This document shows, one piece after another, positions 1 through 7,145 of a DNA stretch of 64,000 nucleotides (its first letter is position 1; every line of letters begins with the position of its first letter). The notes under the pieces are model-generated. The model was not told the DNA's origin. It saw only the letters and a program-made list of their open reading frames with translations, and did not search any database. The position numbers and the translations under genes were made by a program. Origin of the DNA: Paenibacillus_AR mesotrionivorans (GTDB lineage Bacteria; Bacillota; Bacilli; Paenibacillales; NBRC-103111); assembly GCF_046098205.1 (NCBI RefSeq), contig NZ_JBJURJ010000025.1:33991-97990 (forward strand). Direction: 5' to 3'.

Positions 1-1190
1 TTGATGTTGTTTTGCTTCATCAGGAGAATATCATGGAGCATGTCCTCGTCCCGCACGGCCCGTCCGGTATCGCAGCCGAATTCATGGCGGTTTACTCCCC
101 GGAACATGATCCGCTTCCCGTTGATTTTCATGAGACCGCCTTCAATTTCGAAGCGGCGGAAGCCGATTTTGCAGCTTTGGGCCTCGAGCAGCTGTCCTTC
201 CCCGTCGCGCAAGCAGATAACCAGCGTGTATAGATGCGGCGCTTCGGCGCTCCATAAGAGGGGATTGTCCACAGCTGCAGAAGCGGCCAGAACCAGCGAG
301 TCCTCCTCCACGGTGAAAGAGCCTTCCAAGAGAATTGGCTCACCGGTTACAGCCTGGCCGGAAGCATCCAGCAGGATGGCTTCCACGGCGACCTTTTCTC
401 CGGCGGAGGGAAGGTAGCGGGTAACCGTGGTTTTGAGCTTCAGTTGGGCTTTGGTGAAGCTATCGTCCAGCTCCGTAACAGCGGAAGCATCGCGGATATG
501 AAGCATAGGGGTGCTGTACAGATACACCTCGCGGAAGATGCCCGACAGCCGCCAGAAGTCCTGATCCTCCAGCCAGCTGGCGTCGCACCAGCGGTAGACC
601 TCTACGGCCAGCTTATTTTCCCCGTCAATAAGGTAAGGGGTCAGATCAAATTCCGCAGGCGTGAAGGTATCCTCGCTGTAGCCTACCAGATCTCCGTTCA
701 CCCATACATAAAAGGCGGACTCTACTCCTTGGAAGCTGATATATACCGGACGCTCCCGCCAATTGTCGGGCACAGTGAAGGTCCGCACATACGAACCCAC
801 CGGGTTATAACGCACCGGGGCAAAAGGCGGCTCCAGGTCCTCTTTTCCCTTCCAGGGGTAGGTGACATTGGTGTATTGGGGGTAGTCGTAGCCATGAAAT
901 TGCCAATGGGCTGGAACAGGTATGGTGTCCCACTCTGTGGTATCGTAATCCGCACGGTAAAAGTCAGCGGGACGCGCTTCCGGATTATCGGCATAATGGA
1001 ATTGCCATGTGCCGTTCAGGGACATTTTCCAGGGAGACGCCCCTTCCTGACCGGCTGCGGCTTCTTCGGGAGTGGAGTAAGGAATATACGCGGTGGCAGC
1101 GGCCATCCGGTTTACTTGGAAGATGTCCGGGTTATTGTTCCATTCCGGATACCCGTTGGCAGGGGGCGTATAGCGGAATTTAGGTTTCAT
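1..1190 (-). CDS. Beta-galactosidase, GH2 LacZ type (N-terminal part, cut by window edge)
   Basis: The frame opens at an ATG at 1190 behind AGAGGTG and stays open through base 1, so about 396 N-terminal residues are visible and the rest lies outside. The sequence shows the jelly-roll sugar-binding domain of LacZ-type GH2 enzymes ('IPVPAHWQFHG', 'FQGVESAFYVWVNGDLVGYSED' split over residues ~95-170), the segment 'SWLEDQDFWRLSGIFREV', the immunoglobulin-like domain and the start of the TIM barrel ('FRGVNRHEFGCDTG'). Both catalytic glutamates would lie in the missing part. It sits next to rhamnogalacturonan esterases on the same strand, so removal of galactose side chains from rhamnogalacturonan I fragments is a reasonable inference. 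No signal peptide is seen, so the protein is probably cytoplasmic. Confidence 0.93.
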   Translation of the reverse strand, partial: MKPKFRYTPPANGYPEWNNNPDIFQVNRMAAATAYIPYSTPEEAAAGQEGASPWKMSLNGTWQFHYADNPEARPADFYRADYDTTEWDTIPVPAHWQFHGYDYPQYTNVTYPWKGKEDLEPPFAPVRYNPVGSYVRTFTVPDNWRERPVYISFQGVESAFYVWVNGDLVGYSEDTFTPAEFDLTPYLIDGENKLAVEVYRWCDASWLEDQDFWRLSGIFREVYLYSTPMLHIRDASAVTELDDSFTKAQLKLKTTVTRYLPSAGEKVAVEAILLDASGQAVTGEPILLEGSFTVEEDSLVLAASAAVDNPLLWSAEAPHLYTLVICLRDGEGQLLEAQSCKIGFRRFEIEGGLMKINGKRIMFRGVNRHEFGCDTGRAVRDEDMLHDILLMKQNNI

Positions 1191-1303
1191 CAAAGCACCT
1201 CTTTTATCGGGAAGTAAGAGCATACTTTGATTATAGGCGATGAAAAACCCAGTGAATATAAGAGAATATTCGGAACGGTATAACAATATGAATGTCCCCA
1301 TCA

Positions 1304-1343
1304 ACAAAAAAACCGCCGGGACAGCATCGAGCCTCCGGCGGTT
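1304..1343 (-). terminator. Rho-independent terminator of the pectin esterase genes
   Basis: A perfect 9-bp stem (AACCGCCGG / CCGGCGGTT) with a T-run on the minus-strand 3' side (TTTTTTTG). It lies 14 bases past the stop of the acetylesterase and separates it from the beta-galactosidase gene downstream. Confidence 0.9.
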
Positions 1344-1356
1344 CATAATGATCCTA

Positions 1357-2040
1357 TTAGTCCAGCTTGATCTTGTCCTTCAACGGCGTATCCAGCACAG
1401 CCAGCTCCTCCGCCACCAGGCGGGCGACGCTTTCCGCACCGTATTCGTTCAGGTGGGTATTGTCCTGGCTGCCTTCCGGATAGTTGGGATTTTCCCCCGG
1501 CTTCAGCCAGGTGAACAGCTGCTCGGAATCCACGCTGCCCAATTGGCGGAGCAGAACGGCGCTTTTGGCGGTGAGATCAATGAAGGCCACCTTTTCCCGT
1601 TCGGCCAGATCCTCCATGGCCTTGGGGTATTCCCCGTGGGTGTCCACCAGACGGCCGCTGTCATCGAAACGGCGGCGGCAAACGGAGGAAATCAGCACCG
1701 GCACCGCTCCTTTTTCCCGGGCAACGGCAATATATTGGGCCAGATGCTCCTGATAGGTACTCCACGGCTCGGTCCGGCGTTCCTCATCCTCCTTGCTGTC
1801 ATTGTGGCCGAACTGAATCAGAAACACATCCCCTTGGCCGATGGCTTCGCGGATAGGCTCCAGCCGTCCTTCGTTAATGAAGCTTTTGGAGCTGCGGCCG
1901 TTCATTGCATGGTTGACGATCTTAACGGTGCCGTCCAAAAAAAGGCCCAGCTTGGCACCCCAGCCCAGCATCGGCAGCTTTTCGGGAGGATAATCCGCCA
2001 CGGTGGAATCTCCCGCAAGAAATACAGTCAGCTCACTCAT
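1357..2040 (-). CDS. rhgT: Rhamnogalacturonan acetylesterase (SGNH/GDSL hydrolase, CE12-like)
   Basis: This 227-residue protein has the SGNH-hydrolase landmarks: block I 'FLAGDSTVADY' with nucleophile Ser12, block III 'FGHNDS', and block V 'DNTHLNEYGA' with Asp193 and His196. Length and motifs match the RhgT/YesT family, which removes acetyl groups from rhamnogalacturonan I. No signal peptide is visible, as in Bacillus relatives that act on imported oligomers. Its ATG overlaps the TAA of the upstream pectinesterase by one base (TAATG), so the two are translationally coupled. The product is assigned from family motifs; exact substrate preference is inferred from context. Confidence 0.9.
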   Translation of the reverse strand: MSELTVFLAGDSTVADYPPEKLPMLGWGAKLGLFLDGTVKIVNHAMNGRSSKSFINEGRLEPIREAIGQGDVFLIQFGHNDSKEDEERRTEPWSTYQEHLAQYIAVAREKGAVPVLISSVCRRRFDDSGRLVDTHGEYPKAMEDLAEREKVAFIDLTAKSAVLLRQLGSVDSEQLFTWLKPGENPNYPEGSQDNTHLNEYGAESVARLVAEELAVLDTPLKDKIKLD

Positions 2041-3038
2041 TATGCATGTTCCTCCTTCAAGGGGCTCCAGCCATCCTGGCCGGACAGAACCCGGTTCAAA
2101 TCATATTTACCCGCTTCTTCCTCTGTCAGAATCTTCGCCCACGGCACCCGGCTTTCCCGTTTGCCCGCTCCGGGGCCGGTGCTGCCGAATTCCTCATACC
2201 GGGCAGTTTCCTCCCGCTCCGGCTTCCAATAATGCCAGCCCTCCGGCTTGATATGGGCACCCATCCAGCAATTCAGGAAAACCGTATGGCCGTAATCCCG
2301 CCAAGGGCGGCCCAGATATACGGTGTGCTCCGGCGCATCACCGGTCAGCCGGCAGTTGGAGAACACATAACCATAAGGAACGTCCTCATCCGTAGAGGCG
2401 GCGGTTATGTACCCGTGGATGGTTTTTTCTCCCCCTTCGGGGACAAGGCGCTTCTTCGAGAAAATCTCGCAATCCGTGAAGACCGCAGTAGCGCAGCCGA
2501 AAATAAAGTCCACATCTCCCGCAATGTAGCAGCGGTCATACAATTGGCGCAGGTTGCGCCGCGGCGCTGCATCTCGGGGCCCGCCAAAGGTGGCCCGCTC
2601 TACCGGCTTGGGAGGCAGAGGCGCGGTAAACAGGGTGTCCTGGCTGGCCGTAAACCGGCAGTTCCGGAACACCAGCCGGTCGCCGTCGGCATAAACCGCC
2701 ACCGCTTGGCCTACCTTGTCCCCGCTGCCTGCCGTATTGGCAATTGTCAGGTTCTCGGCTTCGAAATCATCGACGCCGATCAAGAAGGATTGGGAGTTGA
2801 AGGTGCCGTACTCCCTGCCGTCGGGGAAGGTTTTTTTGGCGTAGTCATCAAACGTGAGGACAGTGCCTTCCACGCTTTCGCCCACCAGCTTCACACGGGG
2901 CTTCAGGATTTCCAGCTTTTCCTTGTATTCGCCGTTCTTTATTTGAATGACTGTCCAGCCCTGTGCATTCTCGGGGATGGCGTTCACCGCTTCCTGAATG
3001 GTTGTAAAATCGCCGCTTCCGTCTTTGGCCACGATCAT
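2040..3038 (-). CDS. Pectinesterase, CE8
   Basis: A 332-residue right-handed beta-helix protein. It starts 'MIVAKDGSGDFTTIQEAVNAI', the standard entry of carbohydrate esterase family 8, and carries the catalytic blocks 'ASQDTLF' and 'GDVDFIFG' (residues 174-181, two Asp) plus 'YLGRPWRDYG' with the substrate-binding Arg and Trp. It demethylates homogalacturonan. There is no signal peptide, so it probably acts on imported methylated oligogalacturonides. The start ATG at 3038 follows a strong GAGGAGG. A perfect 14-bp palindrome lies 33-47 bases upstream of the start and may be an operator. It is the first gene of a two-gene unit with the acetylesterase. Confidence 0.94.
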   Translation of the reverse strand: MIVAKDGSGDFTTIQEAVNAIPENAQGWTVIQIKNGEYKEKLEILKPRVKLVGESVEGTVLTFDDYAKKTFPDGREYGTFNSQSFLIGVDDFEAENLTIANTAGSGDKVGQAVAVYADGDRLVFRNCRFTASQDTLFTAPLPPKPVERATFGGPRDAAPRRNLRQLYDRCYIAGDVDFIFGCATAVFTDCEIFSKKRLVPEGGEKTIHGYITAASTDEDVPYGYVFSNCRLTGDAPEHTVYLGRPWRDYGHTVFLNCWMGAHIKPEGWHYWKPEREETARYEEFGSTGPGAGKRESRVPWAKILTEEEAGKYDLNRVLSGQDGWSPLKEEHA

Positions 3039-3071
3039 GTTGTTTCCTCCTCATCGCTTTGCCCTTATGGC

Positions 3072-3085
3072 GTGTTTGCAAACAC
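3072..3085. promoter_or_regulatory. Perfect palindrome GTGTTTGCAAACAC upstream of the pectinesterase gene
   Basis: The 14-bp element is fully self-complementary and lies in the leader/promoter region of the pectinesterase. It sits inside a longer imperfect palindrome (about 3063-3094, CCTTATGGCGTG...CACCCTAGG). A LacI-type operator or a member of a repeat family are both possible; a related imperfect version occurs at 17539-17597. Confidence 0.45.
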
Positions 3086-3153
3086 ACCCTAGGCAAAGCC
3101 GTCGTAAGTATAAATTCCATATGCTTGGCTGCCGGGTCATGCACTCTTCCCTC

Positions 3154-3293
3154 TAACGGCGGCCAGCGCCGTTATTCGCCTCCAAAACGCCCTTTCCGAT
3201 TTCTAACGGCGGCAGAAGACGCTATTGGTGACAAATCCGCTGGACCGGACCTAAATGGAGCTTCATAAGGTCGCTCACTTCCGTTAGAATACG
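3154..3293. repeat. Intergenic palindromic repeats, TAACGG family (cluster 1); no gene in 3039-3375
   Basis: The stretch 3039-3375 carries no convincing gene. It holds a perfect hairpin TAACGGCG-GCCAG-CGCCGTTA at 3154-3174 and related degenerate units (TCTAACGGCGGCAGAAGACG near 3202, CTTCCGTTAGA near 3281-3292). The same TAACGG/CCGTTA units recur in clusters at 19921-20106 and 47092-47276. Confidence 0.7.
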
Positions 3294-3375
3294 CAAGCGG
3301 CGGTTTCTGCCAAAATAGAGGCTCCCCTGTCCGTCAGATTCGCCCACCCGCGCTCTAGTCGGTCGTTATCCCCTT

Positions 3376-4440
3376 CTATTCCAACCGGCGGAGCCACTGG
3401 TATGCCTTCGCTCCGCTGATTTCATGCCCGCCGGTGAAATAATCCACGGCAAGCTCCTCTTCCGCGCCGGCCGCTTCATAAATCATGGCCAGCTTTTCCA
3501 TAGCCTTCATGGCGCCCTCCCGGGGGAACACCCGGTCTGTATCACCGGATTCCACCAGCAGGCTGCGGGGGGCGATCAGGCCGATCAGCTCGGGCATTTC
3601 CGCATCCTGGAGGATGCCGGGAATGTAATTGTCCAGGCAATGCATCCGGGACAGGATGCTGCCCTGGAAGGTATTGGCATAGCCGCTGACTACGGTTGCC
3701 CCGATACGCTCATCCAGCGCAGCCGTATAAGCCGCCACCAGGCCGCCGCCGGAAATGCCCATACAGCCGATGGCTCCGGCCTTCACATCCGGACGTGACA
3801 GCAGGTAGCCTACGGTCTGCATAGTCTCCGCCACCCGGACGCCCCCGATATTGCGGCCCAGCAGCATCAGCTGCGCTGAAATCCTGGCGCAGGAGCTTTG
3901 TTTGGGGCCTGCAGCGATATCCTCCGGCAGCCTTCTGTCACCAAAAGCCAATAGCTCCGGCGCAGCCACCACAAACCCCTGTTTAACCAGCGCCACGGCA
4001 AAATCCTTATGCAAACCGGGCTCAGCCCCACGCTCAGCGCCGTCCGGCTCCAGTCCGACAATTTCCCTGCTGCCGTAGCCATGGCCGTGAATGGCCACAA
4101 CACCCGGACGGGGTTCCGTAACGCCGTCCGGAATCAGCACATAAACCGGCATCCGCATGCCGTCCATGGTGGTCCATTCCACCCGTTCCCGCACATATCC
4201 CTGACACTGTACCCGCTCCAGCACAACAGGCGGCTCGTCAGAGGCGAAGGAAGCCCCTGCATAAACCGGTTCATCCGGGGTTGTCCGGCTGTAGGCCTGC
4301 ACCGGGTGAAGCCCCAGTCTCCGAGCCAGACGTTCCTTCAGCCCGCTGCGCCAAATTTTCCAATCGGTATCCGCCGTATAGGCAAAGGCCGGTCTGTTTT
4401 CCTCCAGAAGCCTTTGCAAAAAATCGTTTGTTGCCGTCAT
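3376..4440 (-). CDS. Alpha/beta-hydrolase, putative carbohydrate esterase (dienelactone-hydrolase/acetyl-xylan-esterase-like)
   Basis: The mature frame from the ATG at 4440 codes for 354 residues. An ATG at 4446 and a GTG at 4488 are also in frame, but GGGGGA is placed best for 4440. The alpha/beta-hydrolase fold is shown by 'VVAIHGHGYGSRE' (oxyanion region), 'CMGISGGGLVAAYT' with nucleophile Ser230, 'LVESGDTDRVFP' (acid) and 'TGGHEISG' (His). This pattern resembles large bacterial alpha/beta-hydrolases near acetyl-xylan esterases and YtaP. No signal peptide is seen. Its place beside pectin and rhamnogalacturonan esterases suggests deacylation of plant oligosaccharides, but the substrate cannot be read from sequence. 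Confidence 0.8.
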   Translation of the reverse strand: MTATNDFLQRLLEENRPAFAYTADTDWKIWRSGLKERLARRLGLHPVQAYSRTTPDEPVYAGASFASDEPPVVLERVQCQGYVRERVEWTTMDGMRMPVYVLIPDGVTEPRPGVVAIHGHGYGSREIVGLEPDGAERGAEPGLHKDFAVALVKQGFVVAAPELLAFGDRRLPEDIAAGPKQSSCARISAQLMLLGRNIGGVRVAETMQTVGYLLSRPDVKAGAIGCMGISGGGLVAAYTAALDERIGATVVSGYANTFQGSILSRMHCLDNYIPGILQDAEMPELIGLIAPRSLLVESGDTDRVFPREGAMKAMEKLAMIYEAAGAEEELAVDYFTGGHEISGAKAYQWLRRLE

Positions 4441-4721
4441 CGCCATTCCCCCATCGTTCAATCTTGTACCGGGTGATCCTTTAAACACACTCTATCCATT
4501 TTAGAATAATAGCGCAGAAAAAACTTTAAAAATACTTGTCATAAGCGCTGAAAATTATATATATTTGATCATTCCGGTTACGCAAAAGCATCGCTGCCAG
4601 CAGTTTTGCGGCAGGCTATATAGCGATCATACACCTTCTCTCGAGAAAACGCACACGTTTGCAAAAGACACTGTATAAAAAATCCATCCCCCCTGTTCAT
4701 AAAGCTTTCCCTCGATGCAAT
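4441..4721. other. Intergenic region without a recognisable gene
   Basis: This AT-richer stretch separates the esterase from the ArsA unit and must contain the esterase promoter on the minus strand. No protein start with a credible ribosome binding site was found. The string ACGTTTGCAAAAG near 4652-4664 resembles half of the palindrome at 3072-3085, but the similarity is weak. Confidence 0.5.
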
Positions 4722-4750
4722 AAAAAAACCGCAGCCATTGCAGCTGCGGT
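4722..4750 (-). terminator. Rho-independent terminator of the marR-arsA unit
   Basis: Stem ACCGCAGC / GCTGCGGT with a 7-base loop, followed on the minus strand by TTTTTTT. It lies 18 bases past the stop of the small protein gene and ends the arsA transcript. Confidence 0.9.
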
Positions 4751-4768
4751 AAACCCTCAACCCATTCC

Positions 4769-5011
4769 CTATTCTTCGATGTCAATGGACCGGCTGACTG
4801 GAGCAGCCTGCTTCTGCCCTGTTCCGGCAGGCTCACAGCATTCCGCTGCCCGCCCGAGAAGCGCCGAAAAACCCAGACGAGCCTCCCGGCGTGAAGCGGC
4901 GAAATGCCTCCGTGCTTCTCCCGTACCCGTTAAATCCGCAAGACTGTCCTTCAGCACCGCCAGGTTATCCCATACCTTTTCTACTGCCTGTTTGTCCATA
5001 CCCATGATCAT
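4769..5011 (-). CDS. Small protein of unknown function, coupled to the ArsA-type ATPase
   Basis: This 80-residue protein (78 if the second ATG at 5005 is used) has no motif I recognise. It is charged, probably helical in its first half ('KQAVEKVWDNLAVLKDSLAD') and holds a Cys pair ('AAECCEPAG') that could bind metal or be palmitoylated; this is speculation. Its ATG overlaps the TGA of the arsA-like gene (ATGA), and GGAGGGAGA precedes it. Coupling, strong ribosome binding site and the terminator directly after it argue that it is a real gene and a partner of the ATPase. Confidence 0.7.
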   Translation of the reverse strand: MIMGMDKQAVEKVWDNLAVLKDSLADLTGTGEARRHFAASRREARLGFSALLGRAAECCEPAGTGQKQAAPVSRSIDIEE

Positions 5012-6192
5012 TCTCCCTCCGGATTCAAATTGCCAAACTGTATCACCAGCGCCTTCCCGGCAAAACGGGCCGACACAATTGGCCTTCCCATCAGCGCGCG
5101 GGGCAAAAGCACCTTCCGTTTGTACGGCCCGGCCTGTACGGTCAGTTCCTCTCCCCGCTGGCTCAGCTTCAATTCCTCCTTTTCCACAAAAGGAAGAGTT
5201 AGCTCCAGCACATAGCCTTCCCCCTCCCGGCGGATTAACTGGGTCAGGCCACGGTGCAGCACCCCGCCGGCGGCACAGCTGTGAAAAGCGGCGTCACCCA
5301 GCCGCTTCAGCATGGACAGCCCGCAAACCTCCTCCGCCATCATCGGAATCCGCAGAATGGGCAGGGGCTGGAAGGAGCTGGCGATCTCCTCCTCGTATTT
5401 GCGGTGGATGTCCAGCCAGCCTGCCCAGTACCCTGTTCCCGCCTCCTCGGGCAGCACCCGGTTCACGATTACGGCATCCGTATGAAAGCCGTACAGATTC
5501 AGATAGGTAAACGCCCGCCTGGCTTCGGCGATGACCATCTTCTCCGGGTTCACCACCAGCCGGACGGAGGTGACATCAGGGTCTGTCAGCAGCTTTTGCA
5601 GCTCCTTCAGCTTATCCGCCAGCTGGCCCACACTGTCCAGCACCCGGTCATCCGGCAGCTCCAAGCCCCCGGCCACCAGCTTGGCGACAGGACGCACCAC
5701 CTTTAGCAGCCGGCGCTCATGGGGAAAAATTTTCTCCAGCCACCAGTCCAGCAGGTCGGGGTAGCTTAAGAGCCGCAGGGTTTCACCTGTTGGCGCACAA
5801 TCCACTACAATAGCGTCATACGCATCCGACGATGCGGCTCGGAGAATCTCCAGAAGACAAAACAGCTCCTCCAGACCGGGAAACACCAGCATTTCCTCCG
5901 AGGAGATATCGTCCACATCCGCCCAAGTCATCAGCCTGGAAAGCCAGCCCTGCACGGCCCCCCAATGCTTCTCCGTTTCCCGGAGGCTGTCGATTTCCTG
6001 GCCCCACAGCCGGTCACTGACCAGTACAGGCTCACTGCCCAGCGGCAGATCGAAGGAATCCGACAAACTGTGGGCCGCGTCCGTGCTCACCACCAGCGTC
6101 CGAAGCCCCTCCGCCGCCAGCCGCACCGCCGTAGCTGCAGCCGTGCTGGTTTTGCCAACGCCGCCTTTGCCGGTATAAATAATAATCCGCAT
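5008..6192 (-). CDS. ArsA/GET3-family ATPase with C-terminal HSP20-like domain
   Basis: The 394-residue protein begins with a deviant Walker A loop 'TGKGGVGKTST' (residues 7-17), followed by 'LVVSTDAAHSLSDSFD' (switch I) and 'AIVVDCAPTGETLRLLSYP' (switch II/Walker B). These are hallmarks of the ArsA/GET3 branch of SIMIBI ATPases. The C-terminal ~75 residues form the beta-rich HSP20-like (ArsA_HSP20) domain. No ArsB pump, ArsR repressor or arsenate reductase lies nearby, so an arsenite-pump role is not supported; a chaperone or targeting role is more likely but unproven. The ATG follows GGGAGGG, and a TACGATTTCGTA operator lies just upstream, shared with the marR gene. Confidence 0.85.
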   Translation of the reverse strand: MRIIIYTGKGGVGKTSTAAATAVRLAAEGLRTLVVSTDAAHSLSDSFDLPLGSEPVLVSDRLWGQEIDSLRETEKHWGAVQGWLSRLMTWADVDDISSEEMLVFPGLEELFCLLEILRAASSDAYDAIVVDCAPTGETLRLLSYPDLLDWWLEKIFPHERRLLKVVRPVAKLVAGGLELPDDRVLDSVGQLADKLKELQKLLTDPDVTSVRLVVNPEKMVIAEARRAFTYLNLYGFHTDAVIVNRVLPEEAGTGYWAGWLDIHRKYEEEIASSFQPLPILRIPMMAEEVCGLSMLKRLGDAAFHSCAAGGVLHRGLTQLIRREGEGYVLELTLPFVEKEELKLSQRGEELTVQAGPYKRKVLLPRALMGRPIVSARFAGKALVIQFGNLNPEGE

Positions 6193-6211
6193 GATAATAC
6201 CCTCCCATTAA

Positions 6212-6223
6212 TACGATTTCGTA
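6212..6223. promoter_or_regulatory. MarR-type operator TACGATTTCGTA between marR and arsA-like genes
   Basis: A 12-bp palindrome (TACGA-TT-TCGTA) identical to the one at 6822-6833 upstream of the marR gene. Two further half-like copies, GATTTCGTAA (6261-6270) and CTTCGTAATA (6281-6290), follow in the same gap. The repetition beside a MarR gene points to an operator. Confidence 0.7.
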
Positions 6224-6298
6224 ATATTAAGCCAAAGATAAACGCCTTACGGCGTCATCTGATTTCGTAACGGCCTCTGACTTCGTAATAGCCTCGCT

Positions 6299-6775
6299 TC
6301 ATTCGCCAATCTCAATCTGCCTGAGGGCCGGCTTCTGCGCCGACTGCCCGTTCCCGTCTGCGGTCTGCAGTGCCTTCGCCGCCTTCAGCACCAGCCGGAT
6401 AAGCTGCTGCAGCTCCTCTGGGGTCAGCGCCTCCCCGATGCGGGACAGCGACTGGTTCAACAGCGCCCTGGCCGCTTGGGCCAGCTCCGTGCCCTCCTCC
6501 GTCAGCCGAAGGAGAATAATCCGCTGATCCTGCTCGGACTGCAGCCGCCGGAACAGCTTTTTGGCGGTGAGCCGTTTGGACAGACTGGTCATGGTGCTTA
6601 ACGGCACACCCAAGGAAGCGGCCAGCTCCGAGGTGGTCATCTCCCCATGATGATGCAGCATCACCACCGCCGCCAGCTCGGAACGGTTCAGCCTCTGCTC
6701 CAGCCCCTCCCACTCCGGCACCAGTGTCAATGGCTTCAGACCATGCTTCACAAGTAACTCGAACAATTCATCCAT
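6299..6775 (-). CDS. MarR-family transcriptional regulator
   Basis: The 158-residue protein has the MarR winged helix-turn-helix between residues ~30 and ~100 ('GEMTTSELAASLGVPLSTMT' recognition region, then wing 'RRLQSEQDQRIILLRLTEEG'). The ATG at 6775 follows GAGGAG. It lies 106 bases upstream of the ArsA-like gene on the same strand, and the same palindrome TACGATTTCGTA lies in front of both genes. I infer that it represses itself and the ATPase gene, responding to an unknown ligand. The C-terminal tail is unusually rich in Gln, Ala and Gly. Confidence 0.9.
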   Translation of the reverse strand: MDELFELLVKHGLKPLTLVPEWEGLEQRLNRSELAAVVMLHHHGEMTTSELAASLGVPLSTMTSLSKRLTAKKLFRRLQSEQDQRIILLRLTEEGTELAQAARALLNQSLSRIGEALTPEELQQLIRLVLKAAKALQTADGNGQSAQKPALRQIEIGE

Positions 6776-6821
6776 TTTCCCGAAACTCCTCTTGCATAAT
6801 CACCATCTGCCTTTAGATTAC

Positions 6822-6833
6822 TACGATTTCGTA
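6822..6833. promoter_or_regulatory. MarR-type operator TACGATTTCGTA upstream of the marR gene
   Basis: This exact second copy of the palindrome at 6212-6223 lies 47 bases upstream of the marR start. Its placement in the promoter region supports autoregulation. Confidence 0.72.
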
Positions 6834-6884
6834 TTAAACGCAAGAGGGGCTGAAGACATTTTTCCAAATATATCAACTCCTATC

Positions 6885-6914
6885 TATACACATAAGCTTT
6901 TTTCCCCTTATAAT
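6885..6914 (+). promoter_or_regulatory. Sigma-A type promoter of the ABC exporter leader
   Basis: TATACA (6885-6890), an 18-base spacer and a perfect TATAAT (6909-6914). It would start a transcript near 6921, some 25 bases before the leader peptide start and about 225 bases before the exporter gene. Confidence 0.7.
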
Positions 6915-6945
6915 AAACACATCCATGAGAAAAAGAGGTGAGCGG

Positions 6946-6975
6946 ATGTTGATCCGAACTGTTCGAGGTAGGTAG
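6946..6975 (+). CDS. Leader peptide MLIRTVRGR of the ABC exporter gene
   Basis: A 9-codon frame ATG...AGG TAG preceded at a good distance by AGAGGTGA (6934-6941). It lies between a sigma-A promoter and a rho-independent terminator in front of an ABC exporter. The C-terminal Arg-Gly-Arg fits the +X+ (Arg/Lys-any-Arg/Lys) pattern at which macrolide-bound ribosomes are known to stall. I infer a ribosome-sensing leader like those of erm, msr and bmrCD genes. The inducer is not known and the peptide itself is a prediction. Confidence 0.65.
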   Translation: MLIRTVRGR

Positions 6976-7083
6976 TTTTCGGGCCGGGCAAAACGCGTAC
7001 CGGCTGCCAAGGGAGAGCTCTGCCCTTTTTTGGCCAAACGAAAACGAATTACCTGGAACGGTGTTGGAAACAGATCCGCTCTT

Positions 7084-7126
7084 AGAGCCTGAAGACACCC
7101 GTTGTCTTTGGGCTCTTTATTTTTTC
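7084..7126 (+). terminator. Transcription attenuator in the leader of the ABC exporter gene
   Basis: Two-part stem AGAGCC-tg-AAGACA / TGTCTT-tg-GGCTCT followed by TTTATTTTTT, ending 19 bases before the exporter start. A terminator placed between promoter and its own gene implies conditional read-through. A second weaker hairpin with a T-run (AAGGG...CCCTTTTTT, about 7009-7031) lies upstream and could be an alternative structure. Confidence 0.85.
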
Positions 7127-7145
7127 TCCGGGAGGCTTAATCTGT

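Noticed and set aside
4769..6775. Arsenic resistance operon
   Set aside because: Only the ArsA-type ATPase is present; there is no pump, reductase or ArsR, and the regulator is of MarR type.
6880..7098. Possible minus-strand gene in the exporter leader
   Set aside because: No ribosome site, no similarity I recognise, and it lies opposite a clear promoter, leader peptide and terminator.
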